A stretch of 64,000 nt of DNA from Rhizobium phaseoli (GTDB taxonomy: Bacteria; Pseudomonadota; Alphaproteobacteria; Rhizobiales; Rhizobiaceae): NCBI RefSeq assembly GCF_003985125.1, contig NZ_ML133567.1, forward strand, positions 1 through 64,000. Reading direction: 5' to 3'. Position 1 is the first letter of the stretch, and the number at the start of each line of letters is the position of its first letter. The translations under genes and the position numbers were made by a program. This document shows, piece by piece, positions 57,781 to 64,000 of this stretch. The notes beneath the pieces are model-generated. The model ran no database searches. It was given only the letters and a program-made list of their open reading frames with translations, and was not told where the DNA came from.

Positions 57781-58578
57781 ATGATCGCCCTGCGTTCCGT
57801 CCTCTTCAACACGATCTTCTACGCCAACCTCATCATCCGGATGATCGTTCTCTCTCCCTATTATTTCGCGGTGCCGCGGCTTACCGCCTATGCGATCCCG
57901 AAGAACTGGGCGTGCTCCAACCACTGGCTGATGCGCATGATCATCGGCACGACCTTTGAGATCGAGGGGCTGGAGAACCTGCCTGACGGCAGCTATATCC
58001 TGGCGCCGAAGCACCAGTCCTTCTGGGATACCTACGCGCTTCTGCCGAGGCTCAAGGATCCGGTCTACATCCTGAAGCGCGAACTGATGTGGATTCCGCT
58101 CTTCGGCTGGTATGCGAAAAAGCAGCGCATGATCCCGGTCGATCGCGGCGCCCGCGGCAAGGTGATGGTGGAAGTGTTGAAACGCACGAAGGAAGAGCTT
58201 TCGACCGGCCGCCAGCTCATCATCTATCCGGAGGGCACCCGCCGCCCGCCGGGCGCCGAACCGGTCTACAAATACGGTATCGCCCGAATGTACCGCGACC
58301 TCGGCATTCCCGTCGTGCCCGTCGCCATGCATCCCGGCCTCTTCTGGCCGCGGCGGAGTTTTCGCCGCTATCCCGGCCATTTCAAGGTGAGGATCCTGCC
58401 GCCGATCATGCCGGGAATGGATCCGGACGCCTTCTTCGCCCATCTGATCGAGGTGACGGAACGGGCAAGCGACGAGCTCCTCATCGACACCGTCGAACGC
58501 AATCCGCATCTGCCGCTGCCGCCGACTGCGCTTGAAAGACTGACGGAGCTGCGCAAACTGAAGGCGGCTACGGCCTGA
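57781..58578 (+). CDS. 1-acyl-sn-glycerol-3-phosphate acyltransferase
   Basis: 265 residues from the ATG at 57781; a GTG at 57757 adds eight residues. One membrane helix (SVLFNTIFYANLIIRMIVLS) then the acyltransferase motifs: HQSFWDTYAL (HX4D) and PEGTRRPPGA. Makes phosphatidic acid in membrane lipid synthesis. A palindromic repeat stands directly before it. Confidence 0.92.
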   Translation: MIALRSVLFNTIFYANLIIRMIVLSPYYFAVPRLTAYAIPKNWACSNHWLMRMIIGTTFEIEGLENLPDGSYILAPKHQSFWDTYALLPRLKDPVYILKRELMWIPLFGWYAKKQRMIPVDRGARGKVMVEVLKRTKEELSTGRQLIIYPEGTRRPPGAEPVYKYGIARMYRDLGIPVVPVAMHPGLFWPRRSFRRYPGHFKVRILPPIMPGMDPDAFFAHLIEVTERASDELLIDTVERNPHLPLPPTALERLTELRKLKAATA

Positions 58579-59109
58579 TCAGGCGGCGCGCAACCGTTCC
58601 ACCTCGTTGACGACCTGCTCCAGCCAATGGTCTCGGATGCCCATCTGCTTCAGATGCGCGAGCGTGTTGAAGACATAAGCGTCGTTCGGACCGGACTGCC
58701 CCTCGGCCTCGTTGACCACCCGCGCCGCCGCAAGCGCATCGAGCGTACCGGCATATTGCTCATGATCGCGATCGGCAACGTAGGTTACCGCCTCCGCCCT
58801 GCGGCCGCCAGCAAATTGCAACCGGACGCGGCGCTCCAGATAGACGTTGGTGACGAGTTCGCGGGCACGGAGATAATCGATCACCTCGTCCCAATTTTTC
58901 GGCGAAATCCGGAACGCCATGCCGCGGCAGGCGCCGCCCCTGTCGAGGCCGAGAACGAGGCCGGGATTGTCGCGCGTGCCGCGATGGACGAAGGAACGAA
59001 CGCAGAGCGAACGCCTGTAGCCACGCACCAGAGCTTCCGCGCGTTCCAAAAACTCGAAGCCCGGATTCCACATCAGTGAGCCGTAGCCAAATACCCAAAA
59101 TTCGTCCAT
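58579..59109 (-). CDS. Gamma-glutamylcyclotransferase (ChaC-like)
   Basis: 176 residues from the ATG at 59109. MDEFWVFGYGSLMWNPGFEF contains the YGSL substrate-binding loop; the acid residue is expected in the CRGMAFRI region. It cleaves glutathione to 5-oxoproline and Cys-Gly. It converges with plsC (stops 1 base apart) and is divergent from the DUF2125 gene. Confidence 0.91.
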   Translation of the reverse strand: MDEFWVFGYGSLMWNPGFEFLERAEALVRGYRRSLCVRSFVHRGTRDNPGLVLGLDRGGACRGMAFRISPKNWDEVIDYLRARELVTNVYLERRVRLQFAGGRRAEAVTYVADRDHEQYAGTLDALAAARVVNEAEGQSGPNDAYVFNTLAHLKQMGIRDHWLEQVVNEVERLRAA

Positions 59110-59159
59110 ATCGCACGCCAGACCGGAATCACATTTGCGACTCACCATTGGAGAACATC

Positions 59160-60176
59160 ATGGCAGCGTCAAGCCGATCCGGCAGCGGTCAATCCAGCAG
59201 TGGCAAGAAATTCTGGTTGCTGGGCGGAGGCATCCTCCTGGTGATCGCGCTTTACACCGGCGGCTGGTTTTATGCGGCGTCGGCGCTGAAGACGACAGTC
59301 TTGAAAGCGATCGCGCCGCGTGATCAGGCGGGCGTCAGCGGCGAATGCTCCGATATCGAGTTCCGCGGCTATCCCTTCCGCATCGGCCTGTTCTGCTCCA
59401 AGGTCGATGTCGACGACAGCGTCAACGGCGTCTCCGCCACCTTCGGCGCGCTGCGCTCGGCAGCCCAGGTTTATGCGCCCGGCAATATCGTCTGGGAACT
59501 CGATTCGCCGGCCGAGATCCGCACCACCAACGGCCTGACGATCTCGGCGCAATGGACGAACCTTGAGGCGAGCCTCGCAACCAGGCTGAAAGGCATCGAC
59601 CGCAGCTCGACGGTCATCGAGGGCCTGAAGGCGACGGCGGTTTCTTCGTTCACCGGCCAGACGGTGAACTTCGATGCCGCCCGCACGGAAATTCATCTGC
59701 GCCAGAACGGCGCCGACCTCGACGGTGCGATCTCCGTGCAGGATGCGAATACGGCCATCACCGACTGGCCCCAGGTCTTCCCGAAACTCTCCGCCAGCAT
59801 CGATCTGACCGTTGCCGGCAAGGCCGGCCTGATCGACGGCAGCGACCCGAATGGCCTCAACGGTTCTGCCGGCGAGCTGCGTCGCATCGTCGCCGACATC
59901 GGCGACGGCAAGGTGATGACCCTGACCGGCCCCTTCTCCTTCGACGAACACGGTTTCCTCTCGGGACAATTCAAGTTGGAGATCGAACGGCTCGGACCCT
60001 GGGGCGACAGCCTGAAACAGACCTTCCCGGACATCGCCTCGACCGTCAACACGGCGACCAAGCTCTTGAAATCGCTTGCCGGCGGCAAGGACAAGGTGTC
60101 GGTCGATCTCGTTGTCGATCATGGCAACGCCACCGTCAGCGGTTTCATCCCGCTCGGCCGGATCCCGCCGATCTGA
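59160..60176 (+). CDS. DUF2125 domain protein
   Basis: 338 residues from the ATG at 59160. A basic N-terminus, one membrane helix (FWLLGGGILLVIALYTGGW), then the DUF2125 periplasmic domain (ECSDIEFRGYPFRIGLFC and the later NGSAGELRRIVADIGDGK). The fold resembles lipid-transfer chains of the AsmA type, but this is only a guess; function unknown. It converges with the GNAT gene. Confidence 0.87.
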   Translation: MAASSRSGSGQSSSGKKFWLLGGGILLVIALYTGGWFYAASALKTTVLKAIAPRDQAGVSGECSDIEFRGYPFRIGLFCSKVDVDDSVNGVSATFGALRSAAQVYAPGNIVWELDSPAEIRTTNGLTISAQWTNLEASLATRLKGIDRSSTVIEGLKATAVSSFTGQTVNFDAARTEIHLRQNGADLDGAISVQDANTAITDWPQVFPKLSASIDLTVAGKAGLIDGSDPNGLNGSAGELRRIVADIGDGKVMTLTGPFSFDEHGFLSGQFKLEIERLGPWGDSLKQTFPDIASTVNTATKLLKSLAGGKDKVSVDLVVDHGNATVSGFIPLGRIPPI

Positions 60177-60188
60177 GCAGCCTGTTTC

Positions 60189-60608
60189 TCAGGCCATGTG
60201 CTTGATGAAGAAAACCTCGGGCACCGATTGCAGACCCGGGAGCTCGATGGCGCCGGTTTCCGTAAATCCGTTGCGGCGATGCCAGTCCTGCGGCCGGCTC
60301 TCATCGCATTCGCTCGAGGTCATCAGCATGCGGGCGCCTTCGGCGTGCATCGCCGCTTCCCAGGCAAGAAATAGCGCCGTGCCGACGCCCGACCGGCGAT
60401 AGGCGGGCTGGATCCGGATCATCTCCATATAGGGAACCCTGCCCCAGAAACGGGAGAAGCGCAGGAAGCCGACGATCTCGCCGGCCTCCCTGGCCACAAG
60501 ATATTCGCCGAGCGCCACGCATCGCGATATCCATGCCTTGCCGGCATTGGTATCTTCGCGCACCAGCCAATCGATGTCCCCCTGGCTCGCGCTCGTCACC
60601 TCCACCAC
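60189..60608 (-). CDS. GNAT family N-acetyltransferase
   Basis: 139 residues if started at GTG 60608; 60605 and 60599 are other GTG choices, none with a strong ribosome site. Acetyl-CoA loop AYRRSGVGTALFLAWEAAM. Substrate unknown. It starts 7 bases past the tyrA stop (60616), so hisC-tyrA-GNAT form one unit. Confidence 0.83.
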   Translation of the reverse strand: MVEVTSASQGDIDWLVREDTNAGKAWISRCVALGEYLVAREAGEIVGFLRFSRFWGRVPYMEMIRIQPAYRRSGVGTALFLAWEAAMHAEGARMLMTSSECDESRPQDWHRRNGFTETGAIELPGLQSVPEVFFIKHMA

Positions 60609-60615
60609 CGCGCGG

Positions 60616-61542
60616 CTACTTCTTGTCCAGCAGGTGGGGGCGGCCGAAATCGGGGGCATCGACGTCCTGACCAGCCTGGACGATCGAACGGCGAATGGCG
60701 CGCGTGCGGGTGAAAAGTTCGAAAATCTTGTCGCCTTCGCCCCAGCGGATCGCCCGCTGCAGATAGGCGAGATCCTCCGAGAAGCGCGCCAGCATTTCGA
60801 GGATCGCATCGCGATTGTGCAGGCAGACGTCGCGCCACATCGTCGGATCGGAGGCGGCGAGACGGGTGAAGTCGCGGAAGCCGGAAGCCGAATATTTGAT
60901 GACTTCCGATTCCGTCACCGTCTCCAGATCGTCGGCCGTGCCGACGATGTTGTAGGCGATGATATGCGGCAGGTGCGAGACGATCGCGAGCACCTTGTCA
61001 TGATGTTCCGCATCCATCTCGTCGACCTTCGAGCCGAGCGCCTCCCAAAAGGCGCGCAGCCGCTTCAAGGCCGTCTCGTCAGTGCCAGCAACCGGCGTGA
61101 AGATGCACCAGCGGCCTTCGAAGAGGCCGGGGAAGCCGGCATCGGGGCCGGATTTTTCCGTCCCGGCCAGCGGATGGCCGGGAATGAAATGCACGTTCTC
61201 AGGCATATGCGGCTGCATCTGCGCGATGACGGAAGCCTTGGTGGAGCCGACATCGGTGACGATTGCGCCGGGCTGCAGATTGCCGGCGATTTCCTTCGCG
61301 ACACTTTCCGAAGCCCCGACCGGCACCGAAACGATGATGAGGTCGGCATGCTTGGCGGCCTCGGCCGAGGAGGTCGTATAGCGATCGCCGAGGCCAAGCT
61401 CTTCGGCACGCTTCAGCGTATCGGCGCTGCGCGTGGCGACGACGATCTCTTTCGTAAGCCCGAGCCGGCGAATGTCGTGGGCGAGCGAAGATCCGATCAG
61501 GCCGATGCCGATCAGCGCGATTCGGTCAAACAGCACGCTCAT
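60616..61542 (-). CDS. tyrA: Prephenate/arogenate dehydrogenase
   Basis: 308 residues. NAD(P)-binding loop [17 protein letters not shown]; the catalytic His region is [16 protein letters not shown], followed by the helical dimer domain. Makes tyrosine precursors. Its ATG overlaps the hisC stop by 4 bases. Confidence 0.94.
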   Translation of the reverse strand: MSVLFDRIALIGIGLIGSSLAHDIRRLGLTKEIVVATRSADTLKRAEELGLGDRYTTSSAEAAKHADLIIVSVPVGASESVAKEIAGNLQPGAIVTDVGSTKASVIAQMQPHMPENVHFIPGHPLAGTEKSGPDAGFPGLFEGRWCIFTPVAGTDETALKRLRAFWEALGSKVDEMDAEHHDKVLAIVSHLPHIIAYNIVGTADDLETVTESEVIKYSASGFRDFTRLAASDPTMWRDVCLHNRDAILEMLARFSEDLAYLQRAIRWGEGDKIFELFTRTRAIRRSIVQAGQDVDAPDFGRPHLLDKK

Positions 61543-62648
61543 GCCTCACGTCCCATGAATTCGCGGAGTGCTGCAATGACGCCGCGATTGGCCTCTTCGG
61601 GACCGATGCTCATGCGCAGCGCATTGGAAAAGCCGTAGCTGCGCACGGCGCGCAGGATGTAACCGCGGCTCGTCAGCAGCTCGTCGGCATCGGCGGCGCG
61701 CTTGCCGTCGATGTCAGGGAAATGGATGAGGACGAAATTGGCGACCGACGGCGTCACCTTCAGCCCGATCGCTTCCAGGGCCTCCGTGAGCGTTTCCACC
61801 CACATCTGATTGAAAGAAACGGCCTGCTGGACGAAAGCCTGGTCGCGGATGGCCGCGGCACCGGCAGCGATCGCCGCCGCATTCAGGTTGAACGGCGCAC
61901 GGACGCGGTTCACCGCGTCGACGATCTCAGCCGGCGCATACATCCAGCCGACGCGCAACGCCGCCAGACCGTAGGCCTTCGAAAAGGTGCGGGTCATCAC
62001 CACGTTGGAGTTGGAAGACACGACCTCGATCCCAGCTTCGTAATCGTTGCGACGCACATATTCGGCGTAAGCCGCATCGAGCACGAGGACGACGTGTTTC
62101 GGCAGGCCGGCCTGCAAGCGGCGGATTTCGCTGACCGGAACATAGGTGCCGGTGGGATTGCCGGGATTGGCGATGAAGACGATCTTCGTCCTCTCCGTCA
62201 CCGCGGCAAGGATCGCGTCGACATCGACGGTATAGTCTTTTTCCCTCACGACGACGGGCGTCGCACCCGTGCCCATGATCTGGATCTTGTAGACCAGGAA
62301 CCCGTGCTCGGTGATGATGCCCTCGTCGCCGGCGCCGAGATAGACATGGCAGAGCAGGCCGAGCAGTTCGTCCGAACCGTTGCCGCAGAGAATGTTTGCC
62401 GGATTGAGGCCGTGCACGGCGGCGATCGCCTCGCGCAGTTCGATCGCCTGCCCGTCCGGATAACGGCCGAGATTATCGGCAGCGGCCTTGACGGCCTCGA
62501 TCGCTTTCGGGCTGGCGCCGAGCGGCGTTTCGTTGGAGGAGAGCTTGTAGAAGCGGGCAACCCCCGGCGCATGTTCCTTGCCCGGCACATAGGAGGCAAT
62601 ATCGAGAATACCGGGACGCGGAACGGGCTTGCTGATCTCAACGCTCAT
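61539..62648 (-). CDS. hisC: Histidinol-phosphate aminotransferase
   Basis: 369 residues from the ATG at 62648 ([17 protein letters not shown]). The PLP lysine is in [17 protein letters not shown]; the [14 protein letters not shown] region and the C-terminal Arg motif ([11 protein letters not shown]) are typical. The tie to tyrA suggests it may also use aromatic 2-oxo acids or prephenate, as several HisC paralogues do. Confidence 0.94.
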   Translation of the reverse strand: MSVEISKPVPRPGILDIASYVPGKEHAPGVARFYKLSSNETPLGASPKAIEAVKAAADNLGRYPDGQAIELREAIAAVHGLNPANILCGNGSDELLGLLCHVYLGAGDEGIITEHGFLVYKIQIMGTGATPVVVREKDYTVDVDAILAAVTERTKIVFIANPGNPTGTYVPVSEIRRLQAGLPKHVVLVLDAAYAEYVRRNDYEAGIEVVSSNSNVVMTRTFSKAYGLAALRVGWMYAPAEIVDAVNRVRAPFNLNAAAIAAGAAAIRDQAFVQQAVSFNQMWVETLTEALEAIGLKVTPSVANFVLIHFPDIDGKRAADADELLTSRGYILRAVRSYGFSNALRMSIGPEEANRGVIAALREFMGREA

Positions 62649-62728
62649 GGGTCGACCTTGGATTTTCCGGAAAATGACCAAGTGGCATTAAAGCGGAATG
62701 CGGTTCTTGTCGAGAGCCGGGAACGGGC

Positions 62729-63469
62729 TCAGCGGTTGCGTGTCGTCGGCACGCCATGGGGTGCGAGAACCGGCACGAAGACGCGGCGGGAGGCGCGTGC
62801 CGCCACCGGCAGGCCCTGATAGAGCCGCTTCTGCGCCTCGACGATGATGACGCCCGAAAAAGCTGGCCACAGCGTCCGGCCGATCCGCTCGAAGGCGCGG
62901 CGAAGCCGCAGGATGCCCCTGAGCTTGGAGGGCGGAAAGAAAAGCGCTTCGGCCGTCGCGCCGGGCGTGAAATTCGTCTCGCGCAGCAGATGCGTCAGCT
63001 GACCGCGCGAATAGGGCCGGCCCGAACCGAAGGGCGTATGCTCCATGCGCGCCCAGACGCCGCGCCGGTTCGGCACGACGATGACCAGCCGTCCGCCCGG
63101 CGCCAGCACCCGCCAGAGTTCCTTCAGCGTCTCGCGCGGGCTTTCGGCGAATTCGAGCGAATGCACCATCAGCACCCGGTCGATCGAGGAATCCGGCAAC
63201 GGCAGTTCCTCATCGAAAATCAGCGTCGTCGACGACAGCGAGCCCATCGGCCAGTTCACCGCGCCCTGCCCGGCCGGCATGAAGGCGAAGGTACGCTCGG
63301 TATCGGCCTGGAACCGATCGAGGAAGGGCACGGCATAACCGAGGCCGACCAAACGCTCCTGCGGCAGGCGCACCCAGAGCGAGGCCAGCGCCATGGCGAT
63401 CGACTGCTCGGCAAAACGCCCGAGGTCGGAATGATAGAACTGACGTAGGTCGACGATATCGGCGTGCAT
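62729..63469 (-). CDS. Class I SAM-dependent methyltransferase
   Basis: 246 residues from the ATG at 63469 (MHADIVDLRQFYHSDLG). Lacks the classical GxGxG loop (the region is VRLPQERLVGLGYAVPFLDRF), while the later motifs SIDRVLMVHSLEFAE and LAPGGRLVIVVPNR are normal. In Rhizobiales it stands divergent from gloB; target unknown. Confidence 0.87.
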   Translation of the reverse strand: MHADIVDLRQFYHSDLGRFAEQSIAMALASLWVRLPQERLVGLGYAVPFLDRFQADTERTFAFMPAGQGAVNWPMGSLSSTTLIFDEELPLPDSSIDRVLMVHSLEFAESPRETLKELWRVLAPGGRLVIVVPNRRGVWARMEHTPFGSGRPYSRGQLTHLLRETNFTPGATAEALFFPPSKLRGILRLRRAFERIGRTLWPAFSGVIIVEAQKRLYQGLPVAARASRRVFVPVLAPHGVPTTRNR

Positions 63470-63558
63470 TGCGATAAATGTTATCAGCGGGCGGTTGGAC
63501 TTCAAGGCCGGAACCTCTACATTCCCGCGAGACTCGCAGGACAAAGGATTATTGAACG

Positions 63559-64000
63559 ATGAAACCTTTGGAATTAGACGTTTTTCTCTGCCGCACCGAC
63601 AATTTCGGCGTTCTCGTGCACGATCCGGAGACCGGTTTTACCGCGGCAATCGACGCTCCGGAGGAAGCCCCGATCCTGGAAGCGGCGACACGGCGCGGCT
63701 GGAAGATCACCCATATCTTCACCACCCATCACCACACAGATCACGTCGCCGCCAACCTGGCGCTGAAGGAGCAGTTCGGCTGCGAAATCATCGGCCCGAT
63801 CAACGAGGCCGTCGCCATTCCCGGCCTCGACCGGACAATGGCGGATGGCGACAGGTTCCTCTTCGGCCAGCACACGGTCCACGTGATCGAGACGCCGGGC
63901 CACACCGCCGGCCACATCTGCTATCACTTCGTCGACGACAAACTGCTTTTTGCCGCGGATACGCTGTTTGCGCTCGGCTGCGGACGCCTGTTCGAGCGCC
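63559..64000 (+). CDS. gloB: Hydroxyacylglutathione hydrolase (glyoxalase II), 5' part
   Basis: Cut by the right edge after about 147 residues. [20 protein letters not shown], the zinc motif THHHTDHV, the ETPGHTAGH and [14 protein letters not shown] motifs identify glyoxalase II, which splits S-lactoylglutathione to lactate. It fits with the glutathione-related genes of the window. Divergent from the methyltransferase. Confidence 0.94.
   Translation, partial: MKPLELDVFLCRTDNFGVLVHDPETGFTAAIDAPEEAPILEAATRRGWKITHIFTTHHHTDHVAANLALKEQFGCEIIGPINEAVAIPGLDRTMADGDRFLFGQHTVHVIETPGHTAGHICYHFVDDKLLFAADTLFALGCGRLFER

Overview
The window is a GC-rich, densely coding piece of an alphaproteobacterial chromosome. 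It most likely comes from Rhizobium (R. etli / R. leguminosarum group). The reasons are the identity and order of the core genes (lysC-ptsP-prfA-prmC, comF-grxC-nitrilase-DUF1178 beside ubiG, peptidylprolyl isomerase/argJ divergent from secA, tlpA divergent from argH-lptM-lysA, TIGR02302 protein next to cpdR, hpt and ftsEX) and the presence of palindromic intergenic repeats of the kind known from rhizobia (RIME-like). I see no insertion sequence, prophage, CRISPR array, plasmid origin or large foreign island.

Layout. 1-478: a strong leftward promoter with an rRNA-operon-like leader running off the left edge. 0.5-12 kb: an M23 endopeptidase, then leftward housekeeping genes (clpB, a DUF4167 protein, prmC, prfA, ptsP, lysC). 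12-20.8 kb: ubiG, a DUF1178/nitrilase/glutaredoxin/ComF cluster, a SAM methyltransferase, an orphan Flp pilin with a small membrane protein, and a mutT/GNAT/argJ/peptidylprolyl isomerase cluster. 21-32.4 kb: secA, then a more accessory stretch with a polysaccharide flippase-like protein, a BioF2/FemAB-like acyltransferase, an acyl-CoA synthetase, an aldo/keto reductase, a frameshifted methyltransferase, and a TetR regulator divergent from an MFS transporter with two clear operators. 32.5-35.8 kb: tRNA-Leu(CAA), three small uncharacterised proteins, and an antiporter with a cyclic-nucleotide-binding domain. 36-43.3 kb: DedA-like protein, DsbB-like protein, HNH endonuclease, AlkA-like glycosylase, glutamyl-Q tRNA(Asp) synthetase, YihY protein, short-chain dehydrogenase, a cobalamin adenosyltransferase and a rhomboid protease. 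43.4-46.2 kb: etfBA and 3-hydroxybutyryl-CoA dehydrogenase. 46.3-53.5 kb: tlpA, argH, lptM-like lipoprotein, lysA, TIGR02302 protein, cpdR. 53.6-64 kb: hpt, ftsEX with a divergent membrane protein, a YdcF-like protein, acylglycerolphosphate acyltransferase, a gamma-glutamylcyclotransferase, DUF2125 protein, hisC-tyrA-GNAT, a methyltransferase, and the start of gloB, which is cut by the right edge.

How the genes fit together. Most are core functions: translation termination (prfA/prmC), the nitrogen phosphotransferase system (ptsP), amino-acid synthesis (lysC, lysA, argJ, argH, hisC, tyrA), protein export and folding (secA, parvulin, dsbB, tlpA, clpB), cell division (ftsEX), cell-cycle control (cpdR) and fatty-acid/branched-chain oxidation (ETF plus hydroxyacyl-CoA dehydrogenase). 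I did not find a convincing new multi-gene system. The most useful leads are regulatory sites (TetR/MFS twin operators, a palindrome in the etfBA promoter), several families of intergenic inverted repeats, the frameshifted methyltransferase, an unannotated 30-residue membrane ORF, and poorly characterised conserved envelope proteins. Many start codons were reassigned inward from the longest possible frame, using ribosome-binding sites and family N-termini.
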